DNA of 5,709 nt from an uncultured Prevotella sp. (GTDB lineage Bacteria > Bacteroidota > Bacteroidia > Bacteroidales > Bacteroidaceae): assembly GCA_946998295.1 (NCBI GenBank), contig CAMPYS010000073.1, positions 1 through 5,709 of the forward strand, read 5' to 3'. The translations under genes and the position numbers were made by a program. Under the pieces are notes generated by a model. The model did no database searches and was not told the origin of the DNA. It saw only the letters and a program-made list of their open reading frames with translations. How positions within the stretch are numbered: position 1 is the first letter of the stretch; every line of letters begins with the position of its first letter. Shown piece by piece: positions 1 to 5,660 of this stretch.

Positions 1-315
1 CATTAGAAAGTTAAGGAATAGTTTCGTGCTTGCAATATGCTTGCAAAAAATCGGATAAACAGAAATAAAATGGGATAATAGAACAAAAACCGATATAAAA
101 AACCTTGATTTTATGCCGTTTATACAAAATGATATCAATGGACATATCGAATGGGAATAGTGCAATAATAAAAATGTTTCTGTTATAAAACTGTTGAAAA
201 CACAGTGTTTCAGCATTTTGCAGTAGCAAAAATCTCCTTAGTGATACTGTTTTGATACTAAAAGTAAGAAAAAGTAGGTCTAAAAGGGAGTTGTTGAATT
301 TAGATAAATTGTTTA

Positions 316-348
316 GAAGGCTTTCCATCATATTGGTGGGAGGCTTTT
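316..348 (+). terminator. Possible terminator-like hairpin
   Basis: GAAGGCTTTCCATC (316-329) can pair along all 14 positions with GGTGGGAGGCTTTT (335-348) around a 5-nt loop, but several of the pairs are G-U. It is therefore more stable as + strand RNA than as the minus transcript. The 3' arm ends in TTTT, which is part of the stem, and no longer U-run follows. It could be the terminator of a lost upstream gene or a leader structure for the gene at 442. Confidence 0.35.
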
Positions 349-425
349 GTGGACACGGTTTAAGGAACTATGTTAGCCGTTTGAAGATGTTGTTATTGTA
401 TAGAAAATTAAAAATAACTTATATA

Positions 426-431
426 AAGGAG
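426..431 (+). promoter_or_regulatory. Ribosome binding site for the gene at 442
   Basis: AAGGAG lies 10 nt before the ATG at 442. This is within the usable range though slightly long, and it supports that start over upstream alternatives. Confidence 0.6.
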
Positions 432-441
432 AAGAAAAATA

Positions 442-1167
442 ATGCTAGAGAGTATTGTTTCACAAGTTATTAATGGTGCAGTTGGTCACATTACTGATAT
501 CTTTAAATCGAATCTTGAAAATTATATAGCTGAGCGTAATAAAGATACTTCATGGAATAATGTTGTCCAAGAAGCTATTAAAGCTACAGAAGGTATTGAC
601 GAAGAAATCGGAAAATACATATTTAGTCGGTTATCTATTTTGAATTTGAAAAAGGATTTATTCGATAAAAATTACAATAATATTCACAGAAAGTTTGTAT
701 TGACTTTGGCAATGGAATTACGCTGGTTTGATAAGGAAAAAGACTTTTCGATTTCTTTGGGAACGGCAGTGATTGATAAGTGGCTTGAAAAAAATAATCT
801 ATCACTAGATTGTGATAGCTATAATGTTGAGGAACTTAATAGGGTAATAAGTAACCGTGAGGAACTATATCGCAATTATTTTAAATTATTTCAAGATAAC
901 AATGGAGTTGATAAAATAAGAATTTTTTACCCTAAAAACGGAGAAAGATGGATTAGATGGGACGATAAATATTCAATCGATGTTAATGTAAATTTGTCAA
1001 AGGGGCTCTCTTGTGGATTTTGCAGGGTGGGTTTTGATTATTACAGAATTAATGGCGACGAAGAGAAAACTCTCAAGTGCGCATATATTGAGAATGATAA
1101 AGAGATAATGCGTTTTAATGACTTCTTGTGTAGTGAGGATAATATGATCATGATTTGGATTAGATAA
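442..1167 (+). CDS. Uncharacterised 241-residue protein
   Basis: I do not recognise this protein. It starts at ATG 442 with AAGGAG upstream and ends at TAA. Two parts can be seen. Residues 1 to about 150 look helical and charged: an amphipathic start (about 3-30), then Asp/Glu/Lys-rich segments, and a stretch around 81-118 with aromatic and hydrophobic residues (HRKFVLTLAMELRWF). Residues about 157-241 look beta-rich, with alternating hydrophobic residues (IRIFYP, SIDVNVNL, MIMIWI), as in a small beta-sandwich. Cysteines at 191 and 194 (CGFC), with others at 213 and 230, could form a metal site or disulfides, but no known zinc motif is complete. There is no signal peptide or membrane helix, so it is probably cytoplasmic. 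It stands alone, convergent with the regulator gene. A helical part joined to a beta part would suit a small effector or defence-type protein, but nothing in the sequence proves a function. Confidence 0.75.
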   Translation: MLESIVSQVINGAVGHITDIFKSNLENYIAERNKDTSWNNVVQEAIKATEGIDEEIGKYIFSRLSILNLKKDLFDKNYNNIHRKFVLTLAMELRWFDKEKDFSISLGTAVIDKWLEKNNLSLDCDSYNVEELNRVISNREELYRNYFKLFQDNNGVDKIRIFYPKNGERWIRWDDKYSIDVNVNLSKGLSCGFCRVGFDYYRINGDEEKTLKCAYIENDKEIMRFNDFLCSEDNMIMIWIR

Positions 1168-1188
1168 TAAGCTTCTATACGAGAATAA

Positions 1189-1233
1189 GGGCTATAGGAC
1201 AAAATGTCTAAAAAATTGTCCTAAGCCCCTTTT
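1189..1233 (+). terminator. Intrinsic terminator after the gene at 442
   Basis: GGGCTATAGGACAA (1189-1202) pairs with TTGTCCTAAGCCC (1216-1228): 13 base pairs with a single bulged A at 1194 and a 13-nt loop. It is followed by CTTTT (1229-1233). It begins 21 nt after the stop at 1167 and lies between two convergent genes, so it may serve both strands. The U-run is short on both strands. It competes with a second, larger inverted repeat that shares its 5' arm. Confidence 0.6.
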
Positions 1234-1242
1234 GTCCTATAG
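1192..1242. repeat. Perfect 13-bp inverted repeat overlapping the terminator
   Basis: CTATAGGACAAAA (1192-1204) is the exact reverse complement of TTTTGTCCTATAG (1230-1242), with 25 nt between. The 5' arm is the same segment used by the terminator hairpin, so the two structures are mutually exclusive in RNA. A third small hairpin, GACA-AAA-TGTC (1198-1208), also uses it. It may simply be overlapping termination structures, or the scar of a mobile element. Confidence 0.6.
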
Positions 1243-1330
1243 TTCTATTTCTAGCGTTTGAGATTTCTCTCGTTTAGTTCTATCATAGATGGAGACTATT
1301 GTGATTAAACTTGATAACAACAAAATACAA

Positions 1331-2170
1331 TCATACATTCTTGTCTGTAAATTTTATTATAGGTGTTGAAGTGAGTTGCTTAATATTTAACTGTTTTAAA
1401 ACACTTAGATAAATAGATGTTGTTATAAATTGTGTACATATATCTGCGGGCAGTTCGGATTCAAATTCATGCTTACTATTCATTCTAGGTATCTTTAAGA
1501 AAATGTTTGCGTTTTGGGCTAAATAACTATCTTCATTAGCAGTAATTGCAATAATTGGTGTTTGATTTGCATTGAATATCTTACTGTCATTAATAATTTC
1601 TGCAGTTGTCCCGCTGTAAGATATAACGAGTGCAACATCATGCGGAGTTGAATAATATGCTAAATAAAACTGTTCTGATTGGAAATTAATGAGTTCAATA
1701 GATATACCAAGTTTAAGTAATTTGAATTGTAATTCTTGTAACTTAATAAAAGAATTGCCAACACCTATCCCATAAATTTTCTTTGATTTCAACAATAAAG
1801 CTGCAATCTTATTCAGAGTTGTTGCATTAAGGGAATAAGTAAGACTATGTAAGCCTTCTATGGACTGGACACATAAGTTATTTACTAGATCGATTAAGCT
1901 AATGTTTTCTTGTTGAAGCGAAACTAGATTATTGAAACGCGTTTGATGACTATTTATTTGGGAATTCATCAATTTTAACTTAAAGTCTTTATAGCCGCTT
2001 GCGCCCAACTTCTTACAGTATCTTACTATAGTTGAAGTCGAAATATATGTATTTTTTGATATATCGTATATGGTCATGTAGGCTATGCGGTTGATATTCT
2101 TTAAGAAAAAATTGTTTAATATTTCATCACTGCTTGTCAGGTTATTTATTCTCAGCATTTTGTCAATCAT
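1331..2170 (-). CDS. RpiR/MurR-family transcriptional regulator (HTH plus SIS)
   Basis: Cytoplasmic DNA-binding regulator of 279 residues, the usual length for the family. Residues about 30-68 form the N-terminal helix-turn-helix, with the typical pattern TIYDISKNTYISTSTIVRYC followed by KLGASGYKDFK. Residues about 120-260 form the SIS (sugar isomerase) domain that binds phosphosugars: IYGIGVGNS (132-140) and the phosphate-binding loop SYSGTTAE (184-191), then PIIAITA. Translation starts at the ATG ending at 2170, with AGGAG six nt upstream on the minus strand. The gene is divergent from the PTS operon, with 149 bp between starts, the classic arrangement for a local regulator that senses the phosphorylated PTS product and controls its own and the operon's promoter. 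Family members act as repressors or activators, and which applies here cannot be told from sequence. The family call is firm; the ligand is unknown. Confidence 0.93.
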   Translation of the reverse strand: MIDKMLRINNLTSSDEILNNFFLKNINRIAYMTIYDISKNTYISTSTIVRYCKKLGASGYKDFKLKLMNSQINSHQTRFNNLVSLQQENISLIDLVNNLCVQSIEGLHSLTYSLNATTLNKIAALLLKSKKIYGIGVGNSFIKLQELQFKLLKLGISIELINFQSEQFYLAYYSTPHDVALVISYSGTTAEIINDSKIFNANQTPIIAITANEDSYLAQNANIFLKIPRMNSKHEFESELPADICTQFITTSIYLSVLKQLNIKQLTSTPIIKFTDKNV

Positions 2171-2202
2171 TGTAATCTCCTAGATGGCACAATGTTTCAT
2201 AC

Positions 2203-2231
2203 ATACTATCATCTTATGAGTTTAGAAACAA
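2203..2231 (-). promoter_or_regulatory. Probable promoter of the RpiR-family gene
   Basis: Read on the minus strand, TTGTTT (2226-2231) is followed after 17 nt by TAGTAT (2203-2208). The -10 box is preceded by TGA, giving an extended -10 (TGATAGTAT). It would give a leader of about 25 nt before the start at 2170. The -35 box is weak. The candidate palindrome at 2223-2246 covers this -35 box, which would allow autoregulation. Confidence 0.5.
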
Positions 2232-2246
2232 ATTACCTTATTTCTA
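2223..2246. promoter_or_regulatory. Candidate RpiR-family operator palindrome
   Basis: TAGAAACAA (2223-2231) and TTATTTCTA (2238-2246) form an inverted repeat with 8 of 9 matching positions and a 6-nt centre. It lies between the two divergent promoters, over the -35 of the regulator gene and just upstream of the -35 of the PTS operon. A second pair, TGTTTC (2193-2198) and GAAACA (2225-2230), shares one arm. Assigning it to the divergent regulator is inference from location and symmetry. Confidence 0.4.
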
Positions 2247-2260
2247 CTTATCCGTTTACA
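2247..2260 (-). promoter_or_regulatory. Weak cre-like (CcpA) site over the operon -35
   Basis: On the minus strand the sequence is TGTAAACGGATAAG. Its left half and centre fit the Gram-positive catabolite-responsive element (TGNAANCGNWW), while the right half lacks the conserved CA. It coincides with the -35 box of the operon promoter, where CcpA binding would repress. This would suit a sugar-type PTS operon, but a half-conserved site can be chance. Confidence 0.3.
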
Positions 2261-2284
2261 AAGGTATTTACCTCTACATAAAAT
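2255..2284 (+). promoter_or_regulatory. Probable promoter of the PTS/C-S lyase operon
   Basis: TTTACA (2255-2260) and TAAAAT (2279-2284), five of six consensus bases each, are separated by 18 nt. Transcription would start near 2291, leaving a leader of about 30 nt that contains the ribosome binding site. Confidence 0.6.
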
Positions 2285-2307
2285 GAACTCATCGGATTAC
2301 TTCTTTG

Positions 2308-2314
2308 AAAGGAG
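2308..2314 (+). promoter_or_regulatory. Ribosome binding site that fixes the IIC start
   Basis: AAAGGAG ends 5 nt before ATG 2320. An in-frame TTG at 2305 would extend the protein by five residues, but it lies upstream of this site and has no site of its own, so 2320 is the start. Confidence 0.8.
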
Positions 2315-2319
2315 CTTTC

Positions 2320-3618
2320 ATGAACAGTATAACGAACTGGATAGAAAGAAACTTAGTGCCTTTTGTTTCTAGAATTACCAATTTAAAATATTTCCAAGCT
2401 ATTCGTAATGGTTTTTTGGCAATTATGCCTCTCACTATTATCGGTTCGATATTTATGCTGGTAACTGATTTTCCTGTAGTTGGTTATCCGCAGTTCATGG
2501 CTTCTATTTTTGGTACTAATTGGTCAGACTATATTTCGCCAGCTTATAGAGCTACATTTAATATTATGGGTCTTGTTTTTAGTGGAACAATGGCGTATAA
2601 GCTTTCCGAAGCATATGGTATGAAAGATAAGCTTACGGCTTTAATCTTTGGTATTGTCGGATATATTGTCGTAATTCCAAAAACTGTTGAATTAAAGTCA
2701 GGTGAAGTTGCAACCAAGGTTATGTCATTCACGTGGACTGGAACTCAAGGGGTATTAACTGCAATCGTAATAGCGGCTATTGCTGTTGAAGTATTGCGAT
2801 TTTGCGAGTGTAGAAATATTAAAATTACCATGCCTAATAGTGTTCCCGAAGCTGTTAGTAATGCATTTAGCGCACTTATTCCTGGCATTATCTTTGTAAC
2901 TATTGGCTTATTGCTAAACGGTCTTGGTGGTACATTTTCTAAATCATTTCCGCAACTTCTTTATGCACTATTACAATTGCCCTTGCAAGGGATTGTAGGT
3001 ACTTCTTTTATGATCATTATTGTTGCTTTCCTTAATGGGTTTCTTTGGTGGTTTGGTGTGCATCCAACTGTTATTAACTCGTTGCTTTATCCAATATTAT
3101 ATGCCAATGCAGAGGCTAATCAAACTATGGCGGAGCTTGGTACTCTCACCACGCTAACAGGACATTATGGTACTGTTCAAATGCTTGATCAGATTGCCAC
3201 AATGGGAGGTGCTGGGTGCACTATAGGATTAGCTATAGCAATGGTTTTAATCGCTAAGACAAGTCGTATGAAAAGCATGTCTAAATTAGCGATAATTCCG
3301 TCGATTTTTAATATCAATGAACCATTGATATTCGGTTTACCAGTTGTATTTAATCCTTTGCTTCTTATTCCAGTTTCACTTGCACCTGTTGTTGCAGTAG
3401 GCATTACCATATTGTCTATAAGAATTGGTTTTATGCCTATGTTTACTGGTATACAAGCACCGTGGGCTACGCCTCCCGTTATTTCAGGATTTTTGATTGC
3501 TGGTTGGCAAGGTGCTATTACGCAATTGATCGCCATAATTGCTGTTGTTGTTATCTTTTATCCTTTTGTGAAAGCTTTGGACAAACAGTATGGTTCCGAA
3601 GAAGCTAATGATAATTAA
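2320..3618 (+). CDS. PTS permease IIC, lactose/cellobiose family
   Basis: Integral membrane channel component of a phosphotransferase system, 432 residues, a normal length for a free-standing IIC of this family. It carries the substrate across the membrane and presents it to IIB for phosphorylation. Family marks visible: the N-terminal amphipathic start leading to FQAIRNGFLAIMPLTIIGSI (25-44), VPEAVSNAFSALIPG (175-189), the substrate-site segment WWFGVHPTVINS (243-254) with His248, NINEPLIFGLPVVFNP (331-346) with Glu334, and PWATPPVISGFL (381-392). In the structurally known Bacillus cereus ChbC, a His and a Glu at the equivalent places hold the sugar. Many hydrophobic segments indicate about ten membrane helices. 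The usual GIHG motif reads GVHP here, which may reflect an altered substrate. It is the first gene of the operon, and the next gene starts 16 nt after its stop. Confidence 0.93.
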   Translation: MNSITNWIERNLVPFVSRITNLKYFQAIRNGFLAIMPLTIIGSIFMLVTDFPVVGYPQFMASIFGTNWSDYISPAYRATFNIMGLVFSGTMAYKLSEAYGMKDKLTALIFGIVGYIVVIPKTVELKSGEVATKVMSFTWTGTQGVLTAIVIAAIAVEVLRFCECRNIKITMPNSVPEAVSNAFSALIPGIIFVTIGLLLNGLGGTFSKSFPQLLYALLQLPLQGIVGTSFMIIIVAFLNGFLWWFGVHPTVINSLLYPILYANAEANQTMAELGTLTTLTGHYGTVQMLDQIATMGGAGCTIGLAIAMVLIAKTSRMKSMSKLAIIPSIFNINEPLIFGLPVVFNPLLLIPVSLAPVVAVGITILSIRIGFMPMFTGIQAPWATPPVISGFLIAGWQGAITQLIAIIAVVVIFYPFVKALDKQYGSEEANDN

Positions 3619-3634
3619 CTAAAAAGGTGTATTT

Positions 3635-4804
3635 ATGTTGTTAAAAAACAGTTCTGAAGATATATGTACGCGTATAAAAAAGCATAGTCATGCTTATGCT
3701 CCTGTAAGTCCTGAATTAGTTCAAACTTCTACCTTCTGTTACAGCGACTATCGGAACTTCATTGAGCAAAGCAGAGATGAGAATAATAATTACATTTATA
3801 CAAGAGGCGCCAATCCTACCACAGCATACCTGGAAGATATGTTGAGCGAATTGGTAGGAAGTGAGAAATGTAAAGTATTTTCCTCTGGCATGGGTGCAAT
3901 ATCGGCAATCTTATTGACATTACTTAAACAAGGTGATCACATGATTATGCTTAATACTATTTATGGAGAAGCATATTCATTTGCAAAGTATATACAAAAA
4001 TTTGGTATCGAGCTAACTAAGGTTTATATTGAGAAACCTGAGGAAATTACACATTATATACAAGATAATACAAAAATAATTTATTTAGAAAGCCCATCCC
4101 ACCAGAAATGTCAGCTACTAGATCTTCAAGGAATCGCACAAATTGCAAAGTCCCACAATATAGCAACCGTTATGGACGCAACTTGGGCCTCGCCGATATT
4201 TTTAAAGCCTTTTGACTATGGCATTGATATTGTGGTTCATTCAATGTCTAAATATATAGCGGGGCATTCCGATTCTTTAGGTGGTGTTGTGTGTGGCAAT
4301 GCCGATGTTATCAATGACATTTCAGAATATGGTCTGCGTTTTTTGGGTTCGGTTGCTAGTCCGTTTAATTCGTGGCTTACTATTCGAGGTCTGAGAACAT
4401 TACCTGTTAGAATGTCATATTTATCAAATGCTGTTATGAAATTTATTGATGCTCTGAAAGTCGATAAGAGAATTACTAAAATATATCATCCATATGCGTC
4501 ATCTGGTTATCAACAGGAGTTAAGTAAAAAATATTTAAGCGGATATGGTTCTTTGTTATCTTTAGAACTCTTTGATGAGAATTTTGATAAGTTAACAAAG
4601 TTTGTTAATACGCTTTCTCACTTTTCTATTGGAGTTAGCTGGGGAGGATTTGAGTCTTTGGCATTACCATCGTTTAAGGGTGATAATCAAGCAAAATTGG
4701 ATGAACGTGGTTTGAGAAAATCACACATAAGAATATATATTGGGCTGGAAAATACCCAAACACTTATTGATGACTTCGTCCAAGCGCTTGATAGTGTTTA
4801 TTAA
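3635..4804 (+). CDS. PLP-dependent C-S lyase, cystathionine beta-lyase (MetC)-like
   Basis: Cytoplasmic enzyme of 389 residues in the Cys/Met-metabolism (trans-sulfuration) branch of fold-type I PLP enzymes, full length. Visible sites: YTRGANPTT (55-63), whose Tyr and Arg hold the cofactor phosphate of the partner subunit; SSGMGA (83-88), phosphate loop; Tyr110, cofactor stacking; ESPS (152-155); Asp181 in MDATWASP, pairing with the pyridine nitrogen; Lys206 in HSMSKYIAGHSD, Schiff-base lysine; RGLRTLPVRM (251-260); Arg366 in HIRIYIGLE, substrate carboxylate. SWGGFESL (335-342) and RIYIGLEN resemble cystathionine beta-lyase more than gamma-synthases or gamma-lyases, which usually read LGGxESL, so beta-elimination from a cysteine S-conjugate is the best guess. 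Two differences stand out: Ala182 in place of the usual Asn of DNT, and HQ instead of NP after ESPS. It starts at ATG 3635 with AAAGGTG 5 nt upstream. Its place between IIC and IIB argues for a role in using the PTS substrate rather than general methionine synthesis. Confidence 0.88.
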   Translation: MLLKNSSEDICTRIKKHSHAYAPVSPELVQTSTFCYSDYRNFIEQSRDENNNYIYTRGANPTTAYLEDMLSELVGSEKCKVFSSGMGAISAILLTLLKQGDHMIMLNTIYGEAYSFAKYIQKFGIELTKVYIEKPEEITHYIQDNTKIIYLESPSHQKCQLLDLQGIAQIAKSHNIATVMDATWASPIFLKPFDYGIDIVVHSMSKYIAGHSDSLGGVVCGNADVINDISEYGLRFLGSVASPFNSWLTIRGLRTLPVRMSYLSNAVMKFIDALKVDKRITKIYHPYASSGYQQELSKKYLSGYGSLLSLELFDENFDKLTKFVNTLSHFSIGVSWGGFESLALPSFKGDNQAKLDERGLRKSHIRIYIGLENTQTLIDDFVQALDSVY

Positions 4805-4812
4805 TTATTTAT

Positions 4813-4820
4813 AAAGGAGG
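4813..4820 (+). promoter_or_regulatory. Strong ribosome binding site for IIB
   Basis: AAAGGAGG lies 6 nt before ATG 4827. This is the strongest Shine-Dalgarno in the operon, which suits a soluble PTS protein needed in excess over the membrane component. Confidence 0.75.
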
Positions 4821-4826
4821 CTTAGT

Positions 4827-5156
4827 ATGTCAGTAAAAACAATAATGCTTGTATGCAATGCAGGGATGAGCACAAGTATGCTTGTAAACAAAATGAATCA
4901 AGTAGTTGAAAAAGAAAATAAGGAGTATACGATTTTTGCCGTATCAACTTCACGAGTTCAAGAGGAGGTTGGAAGTAAGAAAATTGATATGATACTTTTG
5001 GGGCCGCAGATACGCTATATGGAAGACTCTATAAAGAATCAAGTAGGGGATGTTCCTGTCCACGTTATAGATATGTTAGATTATGGAACGATGAATGCTG
5101 GACACGTTTTGCAAACCGTTGAGGATTATTTAATGAAAGATGATACAGATGAGTAG
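4827..5156 (+). CDS. PTS component IIB, lactose/cellobiose family
   Basis: Cytoplasmic phosphocarrier of 109 residues, a normal length for a free-standing IIB. It takes phosphate from IIA on a cysteine and passes it to the substrate at IIC. The active-site loop is LVCNAGMSTSMLV (8-20), with Cys10 at the same position as in E. coli ChbB. The conserved segments ILLGPQIRYM (56-65) and VIDMLDYGTMNAG (80-92) are both family marks. It starts 22 nt after the lyase stop with AAAGGAGG upstream, and its end overlaps the IIA start by 8 nt, so the two are translated together. It forms a complete permease with IIC and IIA of the same operon. Confidence 0.95.
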   Translation: MSVKTIMLVCNAGMSTSMLVNKMNQVVEKENKEYTIFAVSTSRVQEEVGSKKIDMILLGPQIRYMEDSIKNQVGDVPVHVIDMLDYGTMNAGHVLQTVEDYLMKDDTDE

Positions 5157-5469
5157 CGAATACGAAGATATAATTATGCAGATTATAGCCAACGCTGGTA
5201 ATGGAAAAACAGAGGCTATTTTGGCATTACGATCTGCAAAATCAGGTGATTTTGAAGCCGCAGATGAACACATAACAAATGCTGACAAGGCTGTTACGTT
5301 AGCTCATAATGCACAAACCATGCTTTTGACCAAGGAAGCTCAGGATGAAAAGTTTGAGTTAAATTTGCTAACTGTGCATAGCCAAGATCATCTTATGAAT
5401 GCCATAACATTCTTAGACTTCTCTAAGGAATTTATTGGAGTTCTTAAAGAAAAGCCATCCTTAAATTAG
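5149..5469 (+). CDS. PTS component IIA, lactose/cellobiose family
   Basis: Cytoplasmic phosphocarrier that receives phosphate from HPr on a histidine and passes it to IIB. It is 106 residues from ATG 5149; members of this family are helical trimers. Family marks: IIANAGNGKTEAILAL (12-27), SGDFEAADEHI (32-42), AHNAQTMLL (52-60) and VHSQDHLMNA (76-85). His77 is the expected phosphorylated residue (His78 in lactose IIA), and Asp80 is the usual metal ligand at the trimer centre. I chose ATG 5149 because the protein then begins MSSEYEDIIMQII as relatives do, but an in-frame ATG at 5140 is also possible and would add three residues. Neither has a strong ribosome binding site, so translation probably depends on coupling with IIB, whose stop lies at 5154-5156. 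It is the last gene of the operon. Confidence 0.93.
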   Translation: MSSEYEDIIMQIIANAGNGKTEAILALRSAKSGDFEAADEHITNADKAVTLAHNAQTMLLTKEAQDEKFELNLLTVHSQDHLMNAITFLDFSKEFIGVLKEKPSLN

Positions 5470-5512
5470 GATATATTCGAATTGTATAAATGCAGTTTGT
5501 ACATTTTGTTTA

Positions 5513-5557
5513 TTACTAACATCCCTGTAGGAATGAATTTTACAGGGATGTTAGTAA
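5513..5557. terminator. Perfect 17-bp hairpin between convergent genes
   Basis: TTACTAACATCCCTGTA (5513-5529) and TACAGGGATGTTAGTAA (5541-5557) are exact reverse complements around an 11-nt loop. The structure sits 44 bases after the IIA stop on one side and 28 bases beyond the stop of the interrupted minus-strand gene on the other, so a bidirectional terminator is the natural reading. Neither strand has a clear U-run after it, which is unusual for an intrinsic terminator. It may instead protect the 3' end of the transcript. Confidence 0.6.
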
Positions 5558-5585
5558 ATTGATGCTGCTATTAGCTTATTTATTG

Positions 5586-5660
5586 TTAGAGAATCATATT
5601 GGGCTCAAGAACGAATTTTGCTAATAAATAGCCTCCATATAGAGCTGAATCATTTTGATA
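5586..5660 (-). pseudogene. 3' end of a ROK-family-like kinase gene cut by an insertion sequence
   Basis: On the minus strand, an open frame enters from 5660 and ends at TAA (5586-5588). It encodes 24 residues containing YQNDSALYGGYLLAKF. ROK-family sugar kinases and repressors often end in a similar pattern, a short NDA/S-x-x-x-G-A/G motif followed by a hydrophobic helix (for example GNDAxxxGAAxLA). The frame is broken at 5661, where an IS3-type terminus begins, so the rest of the gene should lie beyond the element if it survives. The hairpin at 5513-5557 would be its terminator. The family call rests on a short match and is tentative; that a coding 3' end is present is somewhat more secure. 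Confidence 0.5.

Larger units (their letters stand above)
1..441. other. Gene-poor stretch without a supportable coding region
   Basis: No convincing gene is visible on either strand. The open frames here lack a ribosome binding site and recognisable motifs. The minus-strand frame spanning about 11-331 is rich in Phe, Leu and Ile, as expected for chance translation of AT-rich DNA. A short + frame between stops at about 59-160 reads ...DFMPFIQNDINGHIEWE and looks slightly protein-like, so the stretch could be a decayed gene, but I cannot name a family. Small structures seen: GCTTGCAA twice (28-35 and 39-46, 11-bp period), GATACT twice (243-248 and 254-259, also 11-bp period), and a hairpin at 316-348. 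The last ~90 bases must carry the promoter of the gene at 442, but no good -35/-10 pair stands out. Confidence 0.5.

Noticed and set aside
28..46. GCTTGCAA repeated twice with 11-bp spacing
   Set aside because: Only two short copies, with no further units or associated genes, so it is not a CRISPR array or iteron set.
11..331. Minus-strand open frame of 106 codons
   Set aside because: No ribosome binding site, no family motif, and a Phe/Leu/Ile-rich composition typical of chance frames in AT-rich DNA.
399..425. TATAGA or TATATA as a -10 box for the gene at 442
   Set aside because: No acceptable -35 at 16-18 nt from either, and TATATA directly abuts the ribosome binding site.
252..473. Plus-strand open frame running into the gene at 442
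   Set aside because: It begins at a TTG without a ribosome binding site, runs through the hairpin at 316-348 and overlaps the better supported gene in another frame.
1241..1284. TAGTTCTAT occurring twice about 35 bp apart
   Set aside because: Short, imperfect in its surroundings and likely chance in AT-rich spacer DNA.
2544..2732. Minus-strand open frame inside the IIC gene
   Set aside because: Antisense shadow of a strongly supported permease gene.
3189..3536. Longer minus-strand open frame inside the IIC gene
   Set aside because: Antisense to conserved IIC motifs, including NINEP; the Ile/Pro/Ala-rich product is explained by the sense codons.
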